In this document: positions 1-5,992 of the stretch, piece after piece
How positions within the stretch are numbered: position 1 is the stretch's first letter
How the letters are laid out: every line of letters begins with the position of its first letter
Assembly: GCA_003224515.1 (NCBI GenBank)
Contig: QHZC01000592.1
Location: 1 to 8,253 of the forward strand
Length of the DNA stretch: 8,253 nt
Direction of reading: 5' to 3'
Source: Acidobacteriota bacterium
Lineage (GTDB): Bacteria > Acidobacteriota > Terriglobia > Acidiferrales > UBA7541
Notes under the pieces: model-generated
Database searches by the model: none
What the model was told of the DNA's origin: nothing
The model's input: only the letters and a program-made list of their open reading frames with translations
Translations under genes and position numbers: made by a program

Positions 1-144
1 AAATGTCCGGGCAAATTCGTTCTCTGCTTTCGTCATCGACTGGGTCTTTGCGACTTCGGACCAAAAAGGAACCATCAATTGATAGGTTTTACGTCCGAAG
101 ACGAGCAGGTCCACGTTTCGCAGGAGTTAGAAGATGATCCGCAT
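1..144 (-). pseudogene. Dihydrofolate reductase family (RibD C-terminal-like) gene, N-terminally deleted; runs off the left edge
   Basis: On the minus strand an ATG at 144-142 opens MRIIF and then meets an in-frame TAA at 129-127. Directly after the stop the same frame stays open to the window edge (126-1, 42 codons) and reads LLRNVDLLVFGRKTYQLM, then VPFWSEVAKTQ and SMTKAENEFARTF. The VDLLVFGRKTYQ block is the hallmark of dihydrofolate-reductase-family proteins related to the RibD C-terminal domain, which are putative NADPH-dependent reductases. In the family, as I remember it, the MRxI start is followed by about 25-35 residues (the first strand, a DG-containing loop and a helix) before LLRNVD. 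That segment is absent here and a stop sits at the junction, so the copy is probably non-functional. The C-terminal half lies outside the window. Family assignment is fairly sure; the exact deletion size is inference. Confidence 0.72.
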
Positions 145-237
145 TCTCACGCTCAGAAGAGTCGTGGTATAGGCCCTCGTTGCATAGGTGGGATGCATTC
201 CGCGCCGAGATGCATTGCAATTAGGCAACTTTAGAGA
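145..237. other. Short intergenic stretch with ATGCAT-containing repeats
   Basis: This is the gap between the broken reductase start and the end of the HxlR gene. The 8-mer GATGCATT occurs at 192-199 and again at 209-216, and its core GATGCAT recurs at 627-633 upstream of hxlR. ATGCAT is itself palindromic. I see no convincing terminator or promoter here. Whether the repeats are a binding site or chance is unknown. Confidence 0.25.
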
Positions 238-582
238 CTACTCGTTTCGTCCTTCGCGCAATTGCGACAGCCTTTTCGCGTGACGCGCACCCCAGTTATG
301 CATGGCAAGAAGAACAGGCCTTAGGCTTTTGCCGACTCGGGTGAGGGAATACTGGACTCGGAGCGGAACCTCAGGGAAGACTTCTCGTTGAACCAGCCCA
401 TCTCGCTCCAACTCGCGAAGCTGACTGGCCAGAACCCTGCGTGAAACCCGTGGGATTCTTCTTTGCAGAGCTGAGAATCTCCTAGTGGCCCGCAGCAGTT
501 CACGCAAGATCAAAAGCTTCCACCGGTGATCGATAAGGTGCAGAGTGATTTCCGCAGGGCAATGCCTTCGGGCTGGGCTCAT
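238..582 (-). CDS. HxlR-family winged helix-turn-helix transcriptional regulator
   Basis: A 114-residue DNA-binding protein of the HxlR family (MarR-like wHTH, usually about 100-130 residues and dimeric). Visible signatures are HCPAEITLHLIDHRWKLLIL at residues 7-26, then RELL and RRFSALQRRIP, the recognition-helix region SRRVLASQLRELERDGL, and the wing ending PLRVQYSLTRVGKSL, followed by a C-terminal dimerisation helix. Cys8 sits at the position of the conserved N-terminal cysteine that in relatives such as YodB and HypR senses quinones, hypochlorite or aldehydes by thiol chemistry. The start at 582 is supported by AGGAGG on the minus strand (587-592), four bases upstream. The gene diverges from the hydrolase at 775, the usual arrangement for a regulator of its neighbour, so control of the 775-3410 pair and self-control are likely inferences. 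The effector is unknown. Confidence 0.93.
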   Translation of the reverse strand: MSPARRHCPAEITLHLIDHRWKLLILRELLRATRRFSALQRRIPRVSRRVLASQLRELERDGLVQREVFPEVPLRVQYSLTRVGKSLRPVLLAMHNWGARHAKRLSQLREGRNE

Positions 583-774
583 ACTTCCTCCTCGCCGGTA
601 ACCTACGGCTCACTTGGTTACTCCAAGATGCATACTTGACAATTTCGAACACCTGCCATAACTAAGAGGACCCCGGAGCGACTAGTTTATACGCCACCCA
701 TGATAGGTGGGAGTGGGCTACAGCTCAATCGGCCTCTCCGTCGGTTGTCAATCCAATTCGAAAAGGAGGAAGTC
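583..774. promoter_or_regulatory. Divergent promoter region between the HxlR gene and the hydrolase operon
   Basis: About 190 bases separate the two divergent starts. A plus-strand TTGACA (636-641) matches the -35 consensus. The best -10 is CATAAC (657-662) at a short 15-base spacing, so the promoter call is tentative. Two dyads flank it: CTTGG-N5-CCAAG at 613-627, placed to block hxlR transcription, and CCACC-N7-GGTGG at 694-710, in the presumed leader of the hydrolase gene. Either could be the HxlR operator; the first is the better candidate by position. An in-frame ATG at 700 could extend the hydrolase N-terminus, but no good ribosome site precedes it. Confidence 0.5.
613..627. promoter_or_regulatory. 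Inverted repeat CTTGG-N5-CCAAG, candidate HxlR operator
   Basis: This is a perfect 5-base dyad with the spacer TTACT, 31 bases upstream of the hxlR start and 9 bases before the TTGACA at 636. HxlR dimers bind short dyads near their own promoters, so position and symmetry fit. The arms are short enough to arise by chance. Confidence 0.35.
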
Positions 775-1485
775 ATGGCTCAAAACAATGGTCGCGCAAA
801 GCGCAGCGAAAAGGGGCTGCTGACCCCGGACAACTGTGTGGTTACACTGATCGATCTCCAGCCCCAGATGCTCTTTGGCGTTTCGAATTTTGATCGCCAA
901 TCGATCATCAACAACAACGTAGCTCTCTCGAAAGCCGCGAGGGTCTTTGATATGCCCGTCGTCTTGAGCACGGTGGAAACCAAGGGCTTCAGCGGATATC
1001 TCTGGCCGCAGGTCCAGGCGATCTTTCCGAAACAGGTACCCATCGAACGGTCCACGATGAACTCGTGGGACGACAAGAACTTCGTCGCCGCGGTCGAGAA
1101 GACCGGCCGGAAGAAGATTGTGCTGGCCGGGCTCTGGACGGAAACCTGCGTCGCGCTTCCGACCGTGCAGGCGATTCACGACGGGTACGAGGTCTATGTC
1201 GTTGAGGATTGCTGCGGCGACGTGAGCCAATTGTCCCACGAGAACGCGATGAAGCGCGTGGTGCAGGCGGGCGCAAAGCCGGTCACGGCGCTTTCGGTCA
1301 TGCTCGAGTGGCAGCGCGATTGGGCGGCGAAAGACACGTATGACGCGGTCATGGACATCGTAAAGAACCATTTTGGAGCGTACGGTCTCGGTGTGGAATA
1401 CGCGTACACCATGGTGCATGGTGCCCCGGCGACGAAGTTCCCAGAATACGTCGTTCCGGCAACCGCAGCGGCTGCGCACAAGTAA
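775..1485 (+). CDS. YcaC-like isochorismatase-family cysteine hydrolase
   Basis: A 236-residue cytosolic hydrolase of the isochorismatase-like (cysteine hydrolase) superfamily, closest in pattern to YcaC proteins, whose natural substrate is unknown. The catalytic set is visible. Asp27 lies in VTLIDLQPQM. Arg92 in IERSTMNSWDD stands where nicotinamidases have lysine, and YcaC-type proteins also carry arginine there. Cys125 is the nucleophile in LAGLWTETCVALP, with the preceding residues carrying the family cis-peptide turn. The region downstream of GDVSQLSHENAMKR to EWQRDW also fits YcaC. A C-terminal extension of about 40 residues ends in an alanine-rich tail. I chose the ATG at 775 because AAGGAGG lies at 763-769 with 5-base spacing; an in-frame ATG at 700 lacks such a site. 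The amidohydrolase follows 62 bases downstream, so the two are probably co-transcribed. Substrate class (amide, imide or related C-N bond) is only inferred from the superfamily. Confidence 0.93.
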   Translation: MAQNNGRAKRSEKGLLTPDNCVVTLIDLQPQMLFGVSNFDRQSIINNNVALSKAARVFDMPVVLSTVETKGFSGYLWPQVQAIFPKQVPIERSTMNSWDDKNFVAAVEKTGRKKIVLAGLWTETCVALPTVQAIHDGYEVYVVEDCCGDVSQLSHENAMKRVVQAGAKPVTALSVMLEWQRDWAAKDTYDAVMDIVKNHFGAYGLGVEYAYTMVHGAPATKFPEYVVPATAAAAHK

Positions 1486-1493
1486 TCGGTCCG

Positions 1494-1514
1494 GGGCAGG
1501 GATAACCCCTGCCC
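1494..1514 (+). promoter_or_regulatory. Strong intercistronic hairpin between the two hydrolase genes
   Basis: GGGCAGGG (1494-1501), a five-base loop ATAAC, then CCCTGCCC (1507-1514) give a perfect 8-bp GC-rich stem starting 9 bases after the hydrolase stop. It is followed by TCTCAAAAC rather than a T-run, so it is not a classical intrinsic terminator. It could protect the upstream mRNA 3' end, attenuate transcription, or act with a factor. It sits 22 bases before the ribosome-binding site of the amidohydrolase. Confidence 0.6.
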
Positions 1515-1547
1515 TCTCAAAACTGTTAATTGATCAAGGAGGTTTAC

Positions 1548-3410
1548 ATGTCGGCGGATACCGTACTTCATAACGCCAAGATCGCGACCAATGACGTTCC
1601 GTCGTTTGTCGAAGCTATCGCAATACAGGACGGAAAAATCAGTGCCGTCGGCACCAGCGAAAAAATCTTGCGGGAGCACCGCGGGCCGGCCACAAAAGTA
1701 ATCGATGGGAACAGGAGGACGGTTATCCCGGGCCTGAACGATTCCCACATGCATATCATCCGGGGCGGTCTGAGCTACAACCTCGAGCTTCGGTGGGACG
1801 GCGTTCCGTCCCTCGCGGACGCATTGCGCATGCTCAAAGAGCAAGCGCAACGGACACCTCCCGGCCAATGGGTCCGCGTCATCGGCGATTGGAGCGAGTT
1901 TCAATTCGCTGAACACCGCATGCCCACGCTCGATGAAATCAACGCCGTCTCCCCTGAAACGCCGGTCTTCGTCCTCCACCTATATTGCCGCGGTCTATTG
2001 AACAAGGCCGCGCTACGGGCCTGTGGCTACACCAAAGACACTCCCAATCCACCGGCGGGTGAAATCCAGCGCGACGGGAACGGCAACCCCACGGGTCTCC
2101 TCATCGCGCGTCCCAACGCCGGCATTCTTTACGCCACCGTCGGCAAGCAGCCGAAGCTGCCACCCGAACATCAAATAAACTCTTCCCGCCATTTCATGCG
2201 CGAACTGAACCGCCTGGGGCTCACGAGTCTGGTTGACGCCGGCGGCGGTTCTCAAATCTATCCGGACGATTATGCGATCATTGAGGAACTTCACAAGCGC
2301 CGCGAAATGACCGTGCGCATGGCCTACAATATCTTCACGCAAAAACCCAAACAGGAAAAAGAGGATTTTCTCCGCTGCATGAAACTAACCGCTCCGGGCA
2401 GGGGTGACGATTTTTACCGCTGCAACGGCGCTGGAGAAATGCTGGTCTATTCGGCGGCGGATTTTGAAGATTTTCTCGAGCCCCGCCCCGACTTCCTGCC
2501 CAATATGGAGAAGGAACTCAAAGAGGTTGTCTCGTTGCTGGCCGCAAATCGATGGCCGTTCCGGCTTCACGCCACCTATGACGAAAGCATCAGCCGGATG
2601 CTGGACGTGTTCGAAGAGGTCAACCGAGAAATTCCCTTGCAGGGAATAAAATGGTTCTTCGATCACTGCGAAACCATCTTGGATCGAAGCCTTGAACGCG
2701 TAAGAGCATTGGGGGGCGGCATCGCCATCCAGGATCGCATGGCGTTCCAGGGCGAGTATTTCCTAGACCGCTATGGCAAGGAGGCTGCAGCGCGGACTCC
2801 TCCCGTCCGCAGAATGCTCGATCTGGGCATTCCCGTGGGGGCTGGCACTGATGCAACGCGCGTGGCCAGCTACAACCCATGGCTTTCCCTATACTGGCTC
2901 GTTGCCGGGAAAACGATTGGCGGCACGTCGTTGTATTCCGAAGCAAACCGCCTTAGCCGAGAGGGGGCATTGAGGCTCTACACTCAGGGCAGCAGTTGGT
3001 TCTCGGGTGAAAACGGCAAGAAAGGCGCCATCGCCATCGGCCAACTGGCGGATATTTCCGCCCTCACCGAGGATTACTTTTCCGTGCCGGAGGAACAAAT
3101 AAAGGCCATTGAATCCGTGCTGACAATTGTGGACGGCAAGATCGTTTACGGCGCTGGAGAATTTCAGAAGCTTGGCCCAGCTCCTTTGCCCGTGCTTCCG
3201 GAATGGTCGCCGGTAGCGAAGTACGGGGGCTATGGCGCACCGCTGGATGGGCGCAAAGCCGCCGGTGCCGGTGTCCAGTACCATGATACCGCTGAATCCG
3301 ATTCGCACGGCTGTCTGCATGCTGTCCACCAAGTCCTGGTCGGCGGCAGAGCTGCCGCGCCCCGCTACAGCGACTTCTGGGGCTTGGGATGCGATTGCTT
3401 TGCCTTTTAA
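1548..3410 (+). CDS. YtcJ-like amidohydrolase family 3 protein with cysteine-containing C-terminal tail
   Basis: A 620-residue metal-dependent hydrolase of the amidohydrolase superfamily (Amidohydro_3, YtcJ/exoenzyme-regulatory-protein AepA group, usually about 530-620 residues), probably cytosolic as no signal peptide is seen. An N-terminal beta-sandwich segment precedes the metal motif His67-x-His69 in IPGLNDSHMH. Further expected ligands are His341 (RLHATYD), His373 (FFDHCE) and Asp435 (VGAGTDATR). The composite domain resumes with KGAIAIGQLADISALTED and ends in VDGKIVYG. The last 40 or so residues carry HGCLH and finish GLGCDCFAF, a small cysteine-containing tail beyond the barrel. The start at 1548 is fixed by AAGGAGG (1536-1542) with 5-base spacing; a TTG at 1530 in frame overlaps the ribosome site and is unlikely. 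Family members hydrolyse amide or related C-N bonds, but the substrate is unknown. Pairing with the YcaC-like hydrolase suggests successive hydrolytic steps (inference). Confidence 0.92.
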   Translation: MSADTVLHNAKIATNDVPSFVEAIAIQDGKISAVGTSEKILREHRGPATKVIDGNRRTVIPGLNDSHMHIIRGGLSYNLELRWDGVPSLADALRMLKEQAQRTPPGQWVRVIGDWSEFQFAEHRMPTLDEINAVSPETPVFVLHLYCRGLLNKAALRACGYTKDTPNPPAGEIQRDGNGNPTGLLIARPNAGILYATVGKQPKLPPEHQINSSRHFMRELNRLGLTSLVDAGGGSQIYPDDYAIIEELHKRREMTVRMAYNIFTQKPKQEKEDFLRCMKLTAPGRGDDFYRCNGAGEMLVYSAADFEDFLEPRPDFLPNMEKELKEVVSLLAANRWPFRLHATYDESISRMLDVFEEVNREIPLQGIKWFFDHCETILDRSLERVRALGGGIAIQDRMAFQGEYFLDRYGKEAAARTPPVRRMLDLGIPVGAGTDATRVASYNPWLSLYWLVAGKTIGGTSLYSEANRLSREGALRLYTQGSSWFSGENGKKGAIAIGQLADISALTEDYFSVPEEQIKAIESVLTIVDGKIVYGAGEFQKLGPAPLPVLPEWSPVAKYGGYGAPLDGRKAAGAGVQYHDTAESDSHGCLHAVHQVLVGGRAAAPRYSDFWGLGCDCFAF

Positions 3411-3670
3411 TCCAAGACCGAAAGAATGACCGTGAAAGCCTGCTCATTTGGGGGCTACGGGGAATGCCGATTCAAGAATTGTGCCTGAAGCTCTACGGCG
3501 TGGACACGAAGTCATCGCCATCGCGCGCAATCCCGACAAACTCCAAGCGCATCCTAAGTTGACCGCACGTCGTGGCGATGTAAACAACTAACCGCTGTCG
3601 CCAAACGCACACCTGGGCACGATGCGGTAATCAGTTCTGGGAGTTTCCAACTGCCTCGAAATAGGAGTGG
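3411..3670 (+). other. Gene-poor gap holding only a gene remnant
   Basis: The 260 bases between the amidohydrolase stop and the next reading frame contain only the broken NAD(P)-binding gene described separately. I find no terminator after the amidohydrolase and no clear promoter before the porin gene. Confidence 0.5.
3426..3647 (+). pseudogene. Remnant of an NAD(P)-binding Rossmann (NmrA/YwnB-like) oxidoreductase gene
   Basis: ATG at 3426 opens MTVKACSFG, then the frame runs out of homology at a run of five G (3450-3454). Removing one G restores the nucleotide-binding signature: FGATGNADSRIVPEALRRG, then HEVIAIARNPDKLQAHPKL and TARRGDVNN, which matches the start of atypical short-chain NAD(P)H-binding proteins (glycine-rich loop GATG, LRRGHEV, ARNPDKL). 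That frame then stops at TAA 3589-3591. After another shift AVAKRTPGHDAVISSGS follows (3594-3644), matching the next conserved GHDAVIS strand. Past about 3647 nothing more of the family is visible, so around two thirds of a roughly 210-residue protein is missing. Two frameshifts plus truncation make this a dead gene; a single sequencing error would not explain it. It starts 15 bases after the amidohydrolase stop, so it was probably once in the same operon. Confidence 0.8.
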
Positions 3671-3730
3671 GTGGAGCGGTGTTGGCTAATGAGCGACTGG
3701 GGAAAGGGATTCGTGCCCAGGTGTTCCACG

Positions 3731-5096
3731 ATGAGGCGGAGTATGCAAGCGACCAAGAACTCAGGGCCGCGCTTTGGAATCTTGTTCAGCTCGATTGTTC
3801 TTGTGATGGGCGTCTGTACCTTCTCTGTTAACGCTATCGCACATTGTGAGACTCCTACACCAAAAGGGCCAGAGCCTTTTAAGCAACTTCGATACGACGA
3901 AAATTACAGCTATTTGGGAGACGAGAAGCTCCGGACTGAAGCGCTGGACAGGATCAAATACATTCCGCTGAATAGGTCAGGGACTGCTTATTTGTCCATC
4001 GGAGGAGAGATCCGGGAGCGGTATGAAATTTTCCAAAACCGGACCTGGGGAGCGGATCCACCTGACGACAATGGTTACCTACTCCAACGATACATGCTGC
4101 ATTCAGATCTGCACCTTGGGTCGCGGGTTCGATTTTTCTTCCAACTGAAGAGCGGCCTCGCGAGTGGCGAACTTACCGTAAGGCCTCCTGACAAAGACAA
4201 GCTTGATGTGAACCAAGGGTTTATGGATATCGACCTGATAGGTAACTCTGATCGGCAGGTCGTCCTGCGGGTCGGTAGGCAGGAGCTGCAGTTTGGTAGT
4301 AGTCGCATCGTTTCAGCTCGAGAAGGGCCTAACGTCAGACAGAGCTTCGATGGATTCCGATTGAGCATCTGTGACGCGGGATGGAAACTTGACCTGCTTG
4401 CTACCCGACCAGTCGAAACCAACACCGGTTATTTCGATGACTCTCCTGATCACACAAGATCCTTCTGGGGCCTCTACGCAGTTCACTCGGTCCCGTTTCT
4501 TTCCCGGACAAGGGGCACATTTCGATCAAGGAACCGCACGCGAAATAAGGCATTCAATCGGAGTGCGTGTGTGGCGGCCTCCTCAGGGTCTGGATTACAA
4601 CTTCGAGGCAGTTTATCTGTGGGGAGCGTTTGGCTCCGGTCATATTAGCGCTTGGACCGTAGCTTCGGACACTGGTTACACGTTTAAGGACGCAGCCTGG
4701 AAGCCGCGTTTCGGCCTCAGAGCTGATGTGGCGAGCGGCGACAAGGACCCTACTAATCCTGACCTTCAGAGTTTCAATCCTTTGTTCCCGAAAGGAGCGT
4801 ACTTCGGGGAAGAAAGTCTCTTGGGTCCAGTGAACTTCATGGACCTACATCCGAGCGCGGACCTTCACTTTTCGAGAAAGCTCACTCTGACACCAGCGGT
4901 CGATTTTTTTTGGAGACAGAGTACGAAGGACGGGCTCTATGGTGTAGCGGTCAATCTCGAACGCTCCGGCAAACTTACTCGGGATCGTTACGTTGGAACG
5001 AACCCGGAGCTGGAGTTGGACTGGACGATGAATCGGCACTTGACAGCGACTGAAGACATCAATTTCTTTACCGCGTGGCTAACGTATAAGTTCTGA
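3731..5096 (+). pseudogene. Alginate-export-family outer-membrane beta-barrel gene, frameshifted
   Basis: Two overlapping frames encode one protein of the alginate export family (AlgE-like outer-membrane porin). The first frame (start 3731 or 3743; exact start uncertain because no strong ribosome site is seen) has a signal peptide with hydrophobic core FGILFSSIVLVMGVCTF and likely cleavage after VNAIA. It continues with AYLSIGGEIRERYEIFQN, NGYLLQRYMLHSDLHLGSRV, LRVGRQELQFGSSRIVSARE and NVRQSFDGFRLS. Homology leaves this frame near 4496-4510 and resumes in another with HFDQGTAREIRHS, WTVASDTGYTF, FGLRADVASGDKD, LQSFNPLFPKGAYFGE and a C-terminal INFFTAWLTYKF ending in Phe, as barrels do. From memory of the family, a strand of about 12-15 residues is missing at the junction and about 18 more near 5043-5060. 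The first frame reads on to a stop at 4648 and so cannot give the full barrel. DoxX starts 10 bases later. Confidence 0.82.
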
Positions 5097-5106
5097 CGGG
5101 GGCCAG

Positions 5107-5955
5107 ATGATTGCATTATTCACTAATCGCTTTCTGGACTTGGTTCAACGATGGAGCTGGATGCTCGGCTGTGTCCTGGTCGCTTTAATCTTTATTGTGA
5201 GTGGGTGGGGCAAGCTGATGAATCCGCATGGTACAGCAGCGTTCATGCGGGATGCCGGAATTCCGCTCTCCGGTGCGCTTGTTTACGTGGTAATAGCGGT
5301 GGAACTTTTGGGTGGCGTTGCTCTAGCTGTTGGATTCCGGCGACAGTCCGTGGCATTGCTGCTGTTGCTATTCCTGGCCGTAATGACCTTAAGCCTCCAC
5401 AACTTCTGGCACTATGCAGGGCAAGAGCAACAGGGCCAGTTTGTTCAATTTCTGAAGAACACTGCGATTCTCGGTGGACTGTTATTCGTTGCGTCCGCAC
5501 ATTACAAGTGGAAATACTCGGTGGGACTCTCCTTCGTGTGTCGGTTAATGATCGCCCTCATCTTCTTTATGAACGCTTTTGGTGTAGTAAGCCAGGAGCG
5601 CTCGGCACATGAATTAGTTTTGGCTGGAGCTCCTGAGCAACTCGCTCCGCTTCTGATTCGAGCAGGCCAAGTCACGCAAGTGATCGGCGGCGTCCTTTTA
5701 CTGTTCCCAAAGCGTGTAGCGGTAGTGATCGGGGCATTGCTGCTCGCGGGATTCATGGTTCCTGCCACGTTGACAGCACACGCATTCTGGTCTGCCACGC
5801 CTGATATGTACTCCGCCCAGCTCACGAACTTTCTAAAGAACACCGCAATCGTTGGTTCGCTGCTCACCGTAGCAGGATATTTCGCGCAGCTCGCGGAAAG
5901 GTTCGGGTCAAAAGGAACAGCCAAGGGGGATGTCGGTGTCAGGGCAAATGACTGA
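5107..5955 (+). CDS. DoxX-family integral membrane protein with two tandem DoxX domains
   Basis: A 282-residue inner-membrane protein with about eight hydrophobic segments. It consists of two DoxX-like four-helix units: residues about 19-130 and about 143-256. The halves share order and motifs: a start of VLVALIFIVSGWGKL versus LMIALIFFMNAFGVV, then the helix VIAVELLGGVALAVGF versus GQVTQVIGGVLLLFP, then HNFW (98-101) versus HAFW (225-228), and an identical FLKNTAI at 115-121 and 242-248. Most DoxX proteins are single units of about 130-170 residues, so this is an internal duplication or fusion. DoxX relatives are linked to thiosulfate/quinone oxidation and, in actinobacteria, to oxidant-resistance membrane complexes, but the role of this subgroup is unknown. 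ATG at 5107 follows GGGGG at 5098-5102, a weak ribosome site, 10 bases after the porin stop, suggesting translational coupling. The frameshifted porin may therefore affect its expression. Confidence 0.9.
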   Translation: MIALFTNRFLDLVQRWSWMLGCVLVALIFIVSGWGKLMNPHGTAAFMRDAGIPLSGALVYVVIAVELLGGVALAVGFRRQSVALLLLLFLAVMTLSLHNFWHYAGQEQQGQFVQFLKNTAILGGLLFVASAHYKWKYSVGLSFVCRLMIALIFFMNAFGVVSQERSAHELVLAGAPEQLAPLLIRAGQVTQVIGGVLLLFPKRVAVVIGALLLAGFMVPATLTAHAFWSATPDMYSAQLTNFLKNTAIVGSLLTVAGYFAQLAERFGSKGTAKGDVGVRAND

Positions 5956-5960
5956 TGTAA

Positions 5961-5976
5961 TGAACGCTTAAGTTCA
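5961..5976. repeat. Small inverted repeat TGAAC-N6-GTTCA
   Basis: A perfect 5-base dyad with spacer GCTTAA lies in the 37-base gap between the DoxX gene and the DUF1275 gene, just ahead of the AAGGG ribosome site (5983-5987). It is too weak for a terminator. It may be an operator half-site pair or chance. Confidence 0.25.
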
Positions 5977-5992
5977 CAATTGAAGGGAAACA

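Noticed and set aside
700..774. Extended start of the hydrolase at ATG 700
   Set aside because: There is no ribosome site before 700, while AAGGAGG at 763-769 sits ideally before ATG 775, and the extra residues do not resemble the family.
748..1479. Long open frame on the minus strand opposite the YcaC-like hydrolase
   Set aside because: Low-complexity Arg/His-rich translation without recognisable motifs, fully antisense to a gene with clear catalytic residues and ribosome site.
1530..1547. TTG start for the amidohydrolase
   Set aside because: It overlaps the AAGGAGG that serves ATG 1548, so it cannot be the main start.
1194..1979. 261-codon open frame on the minus strand across the hydrolase/amidohydrolase junction
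   Set aside because: It spans two well-supported plus-strand genes and the hairpin between them, and shows no domain signature; best explained as a codon-bias shadow.
3671..3730. GTG start at 3671 for the porin
   Set aside because: It would add 20 residues before a good signal peptide; the ATGs at 3731 or 3743 place the signal sequence correctly at the N-terminus.
3662..3830. Alternative plus-strand frame reading VLANERLGKGIRAQVFHDEA and on to a stop near 3830
   Set aside because: Protein-like composition, but I recognise no family, and most of it overlaps the porin signal peptide coding region in another frame; probably chance.
3820..3850. Lipoprotein signal at VNAIAHC in the porin
   Set aside because: The residues before Cys do not fit a lipobox, and the family uses ordinary signal peptidase I cleavage.
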